NCBI GenBank assembly: GCA_025062175.1
Contig: JANXAX010000053.1
Span: forward strand, 1 to 11,164
Direction: 5' to 3'
Length of the DNA stretch: 11,164 bases
Source: Anaerolineae bacterium
GTDB taxonomy: Bacteria; Chloroflexota; Anaerolineae; 4572-78; NAK82
Shown: in pieces, positions 1-5,922 of the stretch
How the letters are laid out: each line of letters opens with the position of its first letter
Position numbering within the stretch: position 1 is the stretch's first letter
Notes under the pieces: generated by a model
Database searches by the model: none
What the model was told of the DNA's origin: nothing
The model's input: only the letters and a program-made list of their open reading frames with translations
Made by a program: the position numbers and the translations under genes

Positions 1-53
1 GCCGTCAGCATCACCAGGACGGCGAACAGTCCCCTCGGGATGTGCAAATGCAT
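1..53 (-). CDS. 5' end of a leftward gene, secreted or membrane protein (partial)
   Basis: Reading leftward from the ATG at 53-51, the frame is open to the window edge and gives MHLHIPRGLFAVLVMLTA: a short N-terminus with one Arg followed by a run of hydrophobic residues, as in a signal peptide or first membrane helix. An AGAGGA ribosome site (62-57) precedes the ATG by only 3 nt; the TTG at codon 3 would have a more usual spacing and is an alternative start. An in-frame TAA six codons upstream rules out an earlier start. A well-formed promoter at 93-121 points at it. Only 17 codons are visible, so the function is unknown. Confidence 0.5.
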   Translation of the reverse strand, partial: MHLHIPRGLFAVLVMLT

Positions 54-92
54 AGTTCCTCTATCCTGTTATGTTACAATTTTCACGACTTT

Positions 93-121
93 ATTGTACA
101 TCCCGGCCACCAGGGTGTCCA
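93..121 (-). promoter_or_regulatory. Sigma-70-like promoter for the left-edge gene
   Basis: On the minus strand a -35 TGGACA (121-116) and a -10 TACAAT (98-93) are separated by exactly 17 bp; each matches consensus at five of six bases. Transcription would start near 86-87, giving a leader of roughly 33 nt before the ATG at 53. It lies just downstream of the candidate terminator at 146-178, so the left-edge gene looks like a separate unit from the two-component operon. Confidence 0.5.
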
Positions 122-145
122 TAGGTCAGACGGGACGAATCCAGT

Positions 146-178
146 CCAAAAGACCCAGCCCAGCTATAGGTCTTTTGG
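146..178 (-). terminator. Candidate terminator of the two-component operon
   Basis: CCAAAAGACC (146-155) and GGTCTTTTGG (169-178) form a perfect 10-bp inverted repeat around a 13-nt loop. It reads as A-tract, GACC/GGTC stem, U-tract in either direction, as expected of a short intrinsic terminator, though the T-run is only four long and the GC stem is short. It lies about 290 bp past the response regulator stop and upstream of the next promoter in the same direction. Confidence 0.4.
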
Positions 179-268
179 GTCTTTACACGCCCCCCAGCGA
201 GCTGGTGAAAGCCGCGCCAGAGGGGCGTGCCCTATCTCCATGCCGCGACCGTCCAGGAGCGGTGTGAT

Positions 269-343
269 CCCTCACCCCGACCCTTCCGCACGATGGGGGG
301 AAGAAGCGCCTGCACCCTGGTCCCCTCCCATGCGGGGAGAGGG
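269..343. repeat. Intergenic palindromic repeat, copy 1
   Basis: CCCTCACCCC (269-278) pairs with GGGGAGAGGG (334-343) with one mismatch, enclosing about 55 bp that include further C-rich and G-rich runs able to pair locally. A second element at 3793-3856 has the same ends (CCCTCAC at the left, GAGAGGG at the right), so both look like diverged members of a dispersed intergenic family. Two copies in one window is suggestive only. Confidence 0.4.
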
Positions 344-466
344 AAGCCGCTTGTGCACGCGCGCGGCTCGGGCTGACCCCCGCCCGCAGGCCCACGAGCA
401 GCGGTTGGAATCGCTGGACTTATGGGATAACGCGCGGCCTTGGGACGCAGCCTTTGGCCGAGGGGA

Positions 467-1114
467 CTATTTCAGGAGACCTTGGCGGTAGCCCTCGCTG
501 ACCGCGTGGCTGCGGTTCTTGGCACCCAGCTTGCGGTAGACATTGGCCAGGTGGTTCTTGACCGTCTTTTCCGCCATGAAGAGTTGCTCGGCGATCTCGG
601 CGGTGGTCTTGCCCGCTGCGATGAGCTGGAGCACCTTGGTTTCGGTGCGGGTCAGGGTGGGGCGTGCGCGCACATCGTGGGCGACACGGCGATAGTCGTC
701 CAGCAGATAGCCGGTGATAGTCGGGTCCAGCCAACCCTTGCCGGCGTAAATCGCGCGGATCGCCTCGGCGATGTCCGCCGCCTTCGCGCTCTTGACAATG
801 TAACCGACCGCGCCGGCCATGGCCGCGGCACGCACATCGGCATCGTCATCCGACTCGGTCAGCACCAGCACCCGCACGTTGGGATAGCGCGCGACGATTT
901 GCTCGATGGCGCGGATGCCACCTTGCGGGTCGTGGCGCGGCATGCGCAGATCCATCAACACCACATCGGGTTGCAGCCTGGCCGTGGCCGCGACCGCCTC
1001 CTCCGGCGAAGCCGCTTCTCCCACCACGGTGATGTCGTCCTGCCGATCGAGGAGCTTGCCCAGCAATTCGCGGTGCAAAGCGATGTCATCCGCGATCAAC
1101 ACCCGCACCGGCAT
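467..1114 (-). CDS. NarL/FixJ-family response regulator (LuxR-type DNA-binding domain)
   Basis: This 215-residue protein is a transcription factor activated by phosphorylation, normal in length for the NarL family. The receiver domain (about 1-125) has the acidic pair Asp9/Asp10, the phosphoacceptor Asp55 in VVLMDLRMP, the Thr86 switch residue and Lys108. The LuxR-type helix-turn-helix (about 153-215) is clear, with LTRTETKVL and KTVKNHLANVYRKL as landmarks. Its start overlaps the end of the kinase gene by 29 bp, so the two are translationally coupled; GGGAGGAAT just upstream of the ATG serves as ribosome site. Its partner is evidently the adjacent kinase. Targets are unknown; the palindromes in its own operon promoter at 2408-2424 are candidates. 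Confidence 0.95.
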   Translation of the reverse strand: MPVRVLIADDIALHRELLGKLLDRQDDITVVGEAASPEEAVAATARLQPDVVLMDLRMPRHDPQGGIRAIEQIVARYPNVRVLVLTESDDDADVRAAAMAGAVGYIVKSAKAADIAEAIRAIYAGKGWLDPTITGYLLDDYRRVAHDVRARPTLTRTETKVLQLIAAGKTTAEIAEQLFMAEKTVKNHLANVYRKLGAKNRSHAVSEGYRQGLLK

Positions 1115-2375
1115 CTATTCCTCCCCCATCCTCCTCCTGGCTCACGGGCAGCGCGATCAGCACCTGACACCCCTTCCCCGGAGCGGAGCGCAAGGTGAGT
1201 TCGGCGCCGATCTCTTGCGCCCGTTCGCGCATATTGCGCAACCCCATTCCGGTGGCGGCGTGCAGCGTTTGAGCGACGTCGAAGCCACACCCATCGTCGG
1301 CCACCTTCACCAACACCTGACCATCGACGCGGCGCACGGTGATCACGGCGCGGTTGGCGTGGGCATGTTTCCAGATGTTGGTCAGCGCCTCGGTGACGAT
1401 GTAACCCACATGGCGCACCGCATCGACGGGCACCGGCAGCTCGCCACGCGGCAGCTTCAACAAGACCGGCAGTTCGGTGTTGTGCTGGAAGCGTTCCGCG
1501 ATGCGCATCAACTCCTCACCCAGCGTCAGCTGGGTGGGATCCTGGCGCAACGCGCGCACGATCCAACGGATGCCTTCGTGCACCTCGCCCGCCATCGTGA
1601 TGACGCGATGGAGTTCTTCTTGGGCGCCCTTGGGGTCTTCGGCCAGGAGCAAGCTGGCATACTCGGCGCGGCGGCTGAGAGCCGAGAGCTGGCTCAGCAC
1701 CCCGTCATGGATGTCGGTGGCGATGCGGCGCCGTTCCTCTTCGATGGCCGATTGTTCCCGCAGCGCGTTGGCGCGATCACGGCTGTGTTGCCAGGCGATC
1801 ATCATCGCGGCGAGCGCGGCGAGCAGCCCACCGGTCACCCAATAGCTGGCGCTGCGCAACACCACCTCGTCCACTTGGCGCAGCTCAATAATCCGCGCCG
1901 GAGTGTAGCCATCCAGGTACAGGGAGAGGCCGAACCCGAACGTCGAAGCGACCACCACGCCCCCCAACAAGATCGCGCGGCGAAAATGGTGTTCCGCACT
2001 GGGCAGGGAAAGCGCCGCGGTCACCGAAGGGATGAGCGAGTACAAGGAGAAGATGTTGCGGTAGCCGCCCCCCGCCAGGTTGACCAGCGCCAGGGCGATG
2101 GCGGTGTCGAGCATGATAAACGGGGTGGTGCGCAACCAGGGATTGATCGGGAGCGCCAGCACCATGATCAACACCGCCGTATACCCCGCCGCGATGACCC
2201 ACAGCCCCATGAGCAGCTCGCTGCGCGCCGCGATGATGGGGTGTGGGTAGAAGGAAAGCACCCCAAACGCATACCCTAGCGCCACCACCCGGATCAGCAT
2301 CGCCACCCAGGATAGGCGATACCCCACCTGTTGGGCGTTCATCGAATGCCACATCGCGTGCCAGCTCACTTCCAC
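1086..2375 (-). CDS. Membrane sensor histidine kinase, NarX/LiaS/DesK type (HisKA_3)
   Basis: This 429-residue kinase autophosphorylates on His and passes the phosphate to the overlapping response regulator. The N-terminal ~200 residues are largely hydrophobic, with about six likely membrane helices (near 22-42, 55-76, 85-101, 107-124, 135-153 and 178-196) and no sizeable extracellular domain, so it probably senses a membrane or envelope state or a small molecule within the bilayer. The HisKA_3 dimerisation helix has the motif ERRRIATDIHDGVLSQL with phospho-His223. The ATPase domain shows the N box around Asn333 (EALTNIWKHA), DDGCGFD near 360-366 and GMGLRNMRERA near 376-386. The annotated start is GTG at 2375; an ATT codon two codons upstream is better spaced from the AGGAGG at 2393-2388. 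Confidence 0.93.
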   Translation of the reverse strand: MEVSWHAMWHSMNAQQVGYRLSWVAMLIRVVALGYAFGVLSFYPHPIIAARSELLMGLWVIAAGYTAVLIMVLALPINPWLRTTPFIMLDTAIALALVNLAGGGYRNIFSLYSLIPSVTAALSLPSAEHHFRRAILLGGVVVASTFGFGLSLYLDGYTPARIIELRQVDEVVLRSASYWVTGGLLAALAAMMIAWQHSRDRANALREQSAIEEERRRIATDIHDGVLSQLSALSRRAEYASLLLAEDPKGAQEELHRVITMAGEVHEGIRWIVRALRQDPTQLTLGEELMRIAERFQHNTELPVLLKLPRGELPVPVDAVRHVGYIVTEALTNIWKHAHANRAVITVRRVDGQVLVKVADDGCGFDVAQTLHAATGMGLRNMRERAQEIGAELTLRSAPGKGCQVLIALPVSQEEDGGGIDAGAGVDRG

Positions 2376-2399
2376 CTCAATCCCATACCTCCTATTTTG

Positions 2400-2428
2400 A
2401 TTATAATCCTGAACCTTTCAGGTTTCAA
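2400..2428 (-). promoter_or_regulatory. Promoter of the kinase-regulator operon
   Basis: On the minus strand, TTGAAA (2428-2423) and a perfect TATAAT (2405-2400) are 17 bp apart, an almost consensus sigma-70 promoter. Transcription would start near 2393, leaving a leader of under 20 nt in which the AGGAGG ribosome site (2393-2388) sits at or next to the 5' end of the message. Confidence 0.7.
2408..2424. promoter_or_regulatory. Overlapping palindromes in the kinase promoter spacer (candidate operator)
   Basis: CCTGAA-CCT-TTCAGG (2408-2422) and AACCT-TTC-AGGTT (2412-2424) are two overlapping perfect dyads that lie mostly between the -10 and -35 boxes of the kinase promoter. A protein bound here would contact the promoter directly. 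The linked LuxR-type regulator is the obvious candidate, but it could also be a simple hairpin. Confidence 0.35.
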
Positions 2429-2430
2429 CG

Positions 2431-2459
2431 TTGACAAATTTCTCAGATCGTGATATCTT
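2431..2459 (+). promoter_or_regulatory. Promoter of the ROK gene and probably the sugar operon
   Basis: A perfect -35 TTGACA (2431-2436) is followed after 17 bp by TATCTT (2454-2459), which matches the -10 consensus at four of six positions. Transcription would start near 2466, inside the palindrome at 2461-2475. The -35 box is only 2 bp from the -35 box of the divergent kinase promoter. No comparably good promoter was found before the genes at 3994 onward, so this may serve the whole run. Confidence 0.6.
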
Positions 2460-2460
2460 T

Positions 2461-2475
2461 ATTTCGTGACGAAAT
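2461..2475. promoter_or_regulatory. Perfect 15-bp palindrome, likely ROK operator
   Basis: ATTTCGT-G-ACGAAAT is a perfect 7-1-7 dyad placed directly after the -10 box and across the expected transcription start of the ROK gene. ROK repressors such as XylR and NagC bind AT-rich palindromes of this kind as dimers, and position at +1 is typical of autorepression. Assignment to this ROK protein is inferred from position. Confidence 0.55.
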
Positions 2476-2529
2476 GAATCCTGCTCGTGCGCGACGCGTG
2501 GCAGCGTCGGGGATGATAGCGAGCCTTGT

Positions 2530-3756
2530 TTGATTGCTCAGGCGGATGGCCCTATGAACCACATCGGTGATGGCAGCTTGCTGCGCAAAGTCAATCGATC
2601 CGCCATCCTGGAGCTCATCCGGGAACAGGGCCCCATCAGCCGTTCCGAGATCGCCCGCTTGCTCCACATCAGCCCCGCCACGGTCACGCGCATCGTCACC
2701 GAACTGCTGCAAAAACAGATCATCCGAGAAAGGGGTGCCCGCCTGGCGCCCTTTGGACGGCGTCCCATCCTGCTGGAATTCAATCCCCGCGCCAGTCTGA
2801 TCATCGGCGTGTACGTCCACCGCAACATGACTGGTGCGATCTCCGACTTGAACGGAGAGATCCTCAACCGGATCGCGCAACCGGCAGAACCCGGCGAGGC
2901 CGGCATCCAACAGCTCATCGCCCTGGTGCGCACCCTCTATGAAATGGCGCGTGCCTATGGGCTGCCCGTGCGCGGTGTGGGCATCGGAGCGCCGTCGATC
3001 GTGCATTATCGCGAGGGGGTAGTTGCGTGGGCGCCCAGCCTCGGCTGGCGCAATGTGCCGCTCAAGGCCCTTTTGGAAGAAGCGCTCGGGCTGCCGGTGT
3101 TCGTGGAAAACGAAGTGAACCTCATCGCGCTGGGCGAAAGCTGGCGCGGCGCCGGCTGCGATGTGGACAACCTGGTGTGCATCTCGTTGGGCGCCGGCAT
3201 CGGGGCGGGCATCGTGCTCTCCGGCTTCCTCTATCGCGGCGCCCACTGCGCCGCCGGGGAGATCGGCTACCTCTTGCCCGGCACCCAGTACCTGGGACAG
3301 CCCTACGAAGGATTCGGATGCCTGGAAGGTCTGGCAGGCAGCGGCGGCATCGTGCGGCGCGCGCAGGAGAAGCTCGCCGCAGGGCACAGCTCTATCCTGC
3401 GGGAATGGTTGGGGAGCCACGACGCGCAATTGACCGCCGAGATGGTGCTCCTCGCCGCGCGCAAGGGGGATGCATGGGCCTTGCAGGTCGTGGACGAGAT
3501 CGCCGACTACCTTGCGCTGGCTGTGGCAAGCCTCAGCTGTGTGCTGGATCCGCATCGCATCATCTTCAGCGGCGACCTGGTGGAGTTCGCCGATATGTTT
3601 ATCAAGCGCATTGCCATGCGTCTGAACGGCGCCCTGCCGAGCATCCCGGAACTGGTGGTCTCGCAGCTGGGGACAGATGCCGCGGTGCTCGGTGCGCTCG
3701 CGATGGCATTGTTCGAAACAGACGAAGGGGTCTTCGTGCAAAAGGTACAGGCATAG
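2530..3756 (+). CDS. ROK-family transcriptional repressor (NagC/XylR-like)
   Basis: This 408-residue regulator has the usual ROK repressor length. A winged helix-turn-helix occupies residues ~20-70 (GPISRSEIARLLHISPATVTRIV), followed by the sugar-kinase-like ROK fold, recognisable at GIGAPS, FVENEVN and SLGAGIGAGIV. Several signatures are changed: the phosphate-binding DxGxT loop reads GVYVHRNMT, the kinase catalytic Asp of VENDxN is Glu195, the zinc-binding Cys cluster is reduced to GFGCLE, and the zinc-ligand His of AGEIGH is Tyr247. It therefore should bind a sugar ligand but not phosphorylate it, and probably lacks structural zinc. The TTG at 2530 gives the longest frame; the ATG at 2554 (MNHIGDGSLL) better matches family N-termini. 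It likely controls the downstream sugar genes and itself. Confidence 0.92.
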   Translation: MIAQADGPMNHIGDGSLLRKVNRSAILELIREQGPISRSEIARLLHISPATVTRIVTELLQKQIIRERGARLAPFGRRPILLEFNPRASLIIGVYVHRNMTGAISDLNGEILNRIAQPAEPGEAGIQQLIALVRTLYEMARAYGLPVRGVGIGAPSIVHYREGVVAWAPSLGWRNVPLKALLEEALGLPVFVENEVNLIALGESWRGAGCDVDNLVCISLGAGIGAGIVLSGFLYRGAHCAAGEIGYLLPGTQYLGQPYEGFGCLEGLAGSGGIVRRAQEKLAAGHSSILREWLGSHDAQLTAEMVLLAARKGDAWALQVVDEIADYLALAVASLSCVLDPHRIIFSGDLVEFADMFIKRIAMRLNGALPSIPELVVSQLGTDAAVLGALAMALFETDEGVFVQKVQA

Positions 3757-3792
3757 GGGAGCCGGCGCCGGAAGGTGCGCCATCGGACGTCC

Positions 3793-3856
3793 CCCCTCAC
3801 CGCCACACGGGACAAGGGGGTCGCCACCCCCTCGCCCACAGCGCCAGGTGAGAGGG
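3793..3856. repeat. Intergenic palindromic repeat, copy 2
   Basis: CCCCTCAC (3793-3800) pairs with GTGAGAGGG (3848-3856) through one bulged A, and inside it GGGGGT-CGCC-ACCCCC (3816-3831) forms a perfect 6-bp hairpin. The ends match the element at 269-343. It lies between the ROK stop and the sugar isomerase. It has no T-tract, so it is not a clear intrinsic terminator, but it could attenuate or stabilise a message running from the ROK gene into the operon. Confidence 0.4.
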
Positions 3857-3866
3857 TATAAGCCCA

Positions 3867-3881
3867 GCTTTCGGCGAAAGC
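3867..3881. repeat. Small perfect hairpin
   Basis: GCTTTC-GGC-GAAAGC is a perfect 6-bp stem with a 3-nt loop, just downstream of the larger palindrome in the ROK-isomerase intergenic gap. The rest of the 3757-3993 gap shows no gene and no clear promoter, only the AAAGGAG ribosome site of the next gene near its end. Confidence 0.3.
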
Positions 3882-3993
3882 GCCGGGATGGCAGAGCGGC
3901 CGAGGAGCGATCCCTTCGGGCACAAGTGCGGATGCAAGGAGTGCGTGGAAGATCACCGAACAGAGAAGTTGCGATCAGAAAGGAGCACACTCG

Positions 3994-4797
3994 ATGCAGA
4001 ACATCCTGGCAGGCCACACGAACAGTTACCACACTTATCGCTTAGAAGAGGCGCTGGAAGGCATCGCCCAGGCCGGGTTCAAGTATGTCGAATTGACCGC
4101 CGTGCGCGGATGGACCGAGCATGTGCCGCTCGAAGCCACGGATGAACAGATTGCCCGCATTCAGGACCAAGTGGACAGGGCGGGGTTGCGCATCTCAGCG
4201 CTCAGCGGCCACTCCGACCTGACCACGCCCCAAGGCTTGGCGGACGGCAAGAAAGCCGTCGACCTGTGCGTCCGGCTGGGAGTTCACCTGATGAACACTG
4301 CGGTGGGCGGCCACGCCGGCAAAGAAGAGGACAAAGCTGCTTTCATGCGCCACATCTTCGAGCTGGCCGACTATGCAGCACGGCGCAACGTCTTCCTGGC
4401 GCTCGAGGTGCACGGCGACATTATGGCGACCGGCGCCCTGTCCATCCCCCTGATCCAAGAAATTAACCGCGCAAATGTGCGCCTCAATTACGACACTGGC
4501 AATTGTGTCTTCTACGGCGGCGTGCAAGCTGTGGAGGACATCCGCCCGGTGGTGCCCTACCTCGCCCATGTGCACCTCAAGGACAAGCGCGGCGGCAAGG
4601 GGGTTTGGGACTTCCCCCCTATTGGCGAGGGAACGGTCGACTTCGCCCGCGTGCTCAAGATCCTCGCCGAGGAAGGGTACACCAACCCCTTCAGCGTCGA
4701 GGTCGAGTTCCGCGGAGAGCCGTGGCCACCGCTGGAAGAGGTGCACCGTGCGATGCGGGTCTCTTACGCCCACCTGAAACAACTCGGCCTCAGCTGA
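3994..4797 (+). CDS. Sugar phosphate isomerase/epimerase (xylose isomerase-like TIM barrel)
   Basis: At 267 residues this is a typical member of the AP-endonuclease-2/xylose-isomerase-like TIM-barrel family, which includes inosose isomerase and dehydratase (IolI, IolE) and ketose 3-epimerases. The metal-binding set is in place: Glu138 (LALEVHG), Asp167 (LNYDTGN), His194 (HVHLKD) and Glu236 or Glu238 (SVEVEF). It is expected to isomerise or epimerise a keto sugar or keto-cyclitol with a divalent metal, in the cytoplasm. AAAGGAG 8-9 nt before the ATG supports the start. It is the first enzyme gene after the ROK repressor and lies 30 bp before a Gfo/Idh dehydrogenase, a pairing common in inositol and 3-keto-sugar catabolism. 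The exact substrate cannot be told from sequence alone. Confidence 0.9.
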   Translation: MQNILAGHTNSYHTYRLEEALEGIAQAGFKYVELTAVRGWTEHVPLEATDEQIARIQDQVDRAGLRISALSGHSDLTTPQGLADGKKAVDLCVRLGVHLMNTAVGGHAGKEEDKAAFMRHIFELADYAARRNVFLALEVHGDIMATGALSIPLIQEINRANVRLNYDTGNCVFYGGVQAVEDIRPVVPYLAHVHLKDKRGGKGVWDFPPIGEGTVDFARVLKILAEEGYTNPFSVEVEFRGEPWPPLEEVHRAMRVSYAHLKQLGLS

Positions 4798-4827
4798 GAT
4801 CCTGGCCCCAAGACAGGAGGGGAGAGG

Positions 4828-5829
4828 ATGATCCGCGTCGGAGTGCTCGGAGCCGGCTTTATGGGGAGCACGCACGCCCGCGCCTTTGCCAAGCTGCCGG
4901 ACGTGCAGGTGGTCGCGGTGACCTCGCGCACGCTGGCGAAAGCCGCCGCGCTCGCCCAAGAAGTGGGGGCGCGCGCTTCGCTGGACCATATGGCGGTGGC
5001 GACCGACCCCAACATAGATGTCATCAGCAACACGTTGCCCACCCCTTTTCATCAGGAATACACCATCGCGGCGTTGCAGACGGGCAAGGCGGTGTTGCTC
5101 GAAAAACCCATGGGATTGACCCTCGAAGAGTGCGACGCGATGATCGCCGCGGCACGCGCTGCCGGCCGGCCGTTCATGATCGCGCACGTGATCCGCTTCT
5201 GGCCGGAATACGTCGCCATGTACGAACTCGTCGCCAGCGGGGCGCTGGGCAAACCGTTGGCCGCGGTCGCCCGGCGGCTCTCCACCCGTCCCACGTGGGG
5301 AGACTGGTTCGCCAACGCCGCATGGACCGGCGGCGCTGTGCTCGACTTGCACATCCACGACCTGGACACCCTCAACTGGTTCTTCGGGAGGCCACGCACA
5401 GTGTACGCGCGCGGTCAGCGGGGGATGTCTGGCGGTTGGGATCACGTGTTGACGCTGGTCGACTACGGCGCCGTCACGGCCCACGCCGAGGGCAGCGTGA
5501 TGATGCCCGAAGGGTATCCCTTCACCATGAGCCTGGCCGTGCTCTGTGAACGGGGCTCCGTCGAGTTCGACTTCCGCGCCGGCGGCACGGGCGTGGAGAC
5601 GGGCGCCGCCGAGGGCACCCGCTTGAGGGTATACGAGTCGGGCCAGCCACCGCGTGTCCTCCCCGCATCGGGCGGTGACGCTTACGCGGCCGAAGTGGCT
5701 TACTTCGTCGAGTGCGTGCGCACAAACCGACTTCCGGAACGCGGCACCCCCGAACAGGCCCGCATGGCGGTGCAGACCGCCCTGGCAGCCCGTCGCTCGC
5801 TGGAGACCGACCAGGTGGTGACCTTGTAA
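4828..5829 (+). CDS. Gfo/Idh/MocA-family NAD(P)-dependent oxidoreductase 1
   Basis: This 333-residue protein is a typical sugar or cyclitol dehydrogenase. The N-terminal Rossmann domain has GVLGAGFMGSTH (glycines 8, 10, 13). The catalytic Lys93 lies in LLEKPMG, and the C-terminal substrate domain carries VLDLHIHDLD with Asp173 and His177, matching the Lys-Asp-His triad known from myo-inositol dehydrogenase. It should oxidise or reduce one ring hydroxyl of a sugar or inositol using NAD(P). AGGAGGGGAGAGG immediately upstream of the ATG is a strong ribosome site. It sits between the TIM-barrel isomerase and the NagB-like gene. All catalytic residues appear intact, unlike several neighbours. Confidence 0.93.
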   Translation: MIRVGVLGAGFMGSTHARAFAKLPDVQVVAVTSRTLAKAAALAQEVGARASLDHMAVATDPNIDVISNTLPTPFHQEYTIAALQTGKAVLLEKPMGLTLEECDAMIAAARAAGRPFMIAHVIRFWPEYVAMYELVASGALGKPLAAVARRLSTRPTWGDWFANAAWTGGAVLDLHIHDLDTLNWFFGRPRTVYARGQRGMSGGWDHVLTLVDYGAVTAHAEGSVMMPEGYPFTMSLAVLCERGSVEFDFRAGGTGVETGAAEGTRLRVYESGQPPRVLPASGGDAYAAEVAYFVECVRTNRLPERGTPEQARMAVQTALAARRSLETDQVVTL

Positions 5830-5834
5830 AGGGC

Positions 5835-5859
5835 ATGGCCAATCAAGGTATATGGCCAT
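5835..5859. repeat. Inverted repeat upstream of the NagB-like gene
   Basis: ATGGCCA (5835-5841) and TGGCCAT (5853-5859) are perfect inverted repeats with an 11-nt loop. A markedly A-rich tract follows (5871-5885), then a very strong AAAGGAGGG ribosome site before the ATG at 5923. The AT-rich 93-bp gap is unlike the GC-rich short gaps elsewhere in this operon and could hold an operator, an RNA-processing site or a weak promoter; no good -35/-10 pair was found. Confidence 0.3.
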
Positions 5860-5922
5860 CGAGGACGAATGAGAAAAAATTATATGCGCTAATCCAACCA
5901 GCTTAAAAAAGGAGGGATACGA

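Larger units (their letters stand above)
54..466. other. Non-coding stretch between the two-component operon and the left-edge gene
   Basis: No convincing gene is seen here. Short frames exist on both strands but lack family resemblance and sensible ribosome sites. The stretch holds the minus-strand promoter (93-121), the inverted repeat at 146-178, the repeat-like palindrome at 269-343, and a weak CGGCC/GGCCG hairpin (435-439 with 456-460) just beyond the regulator stop codon. Confidence 0.6.

Noticed and set aside
435..460. CGGCC…GGCCG hairpin just beyond the response regulator as terminator
   Set aside because: Only five base pairs with a 16-nt loop and no T-run; the repeat at 146-178 is a better candidate.
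906..2279. Open frame of 457 codons on the plus strand
   Set aside because: It is antisense to the histidine kinase, whose catalytic motifs are unambiguous.
3885..3905. Resemblance to the 5' part of a tRNA-Ser (GGGATGGCAGAGCGGCCGAGG)
   Set aside because: The D-arm-like string is striking, but no matching anticodon arm, T-arm (GGTTCGA) or acceptor partner follows, and no integrase or target repeat is nearby, so it is probably chance or an old remnant.
2443..4032. Open frame of 529 codons on the minus strand
   Set aside because: It runs antisense through the ROK gene, its promoter and the following gap; no domain and no ribosome site.
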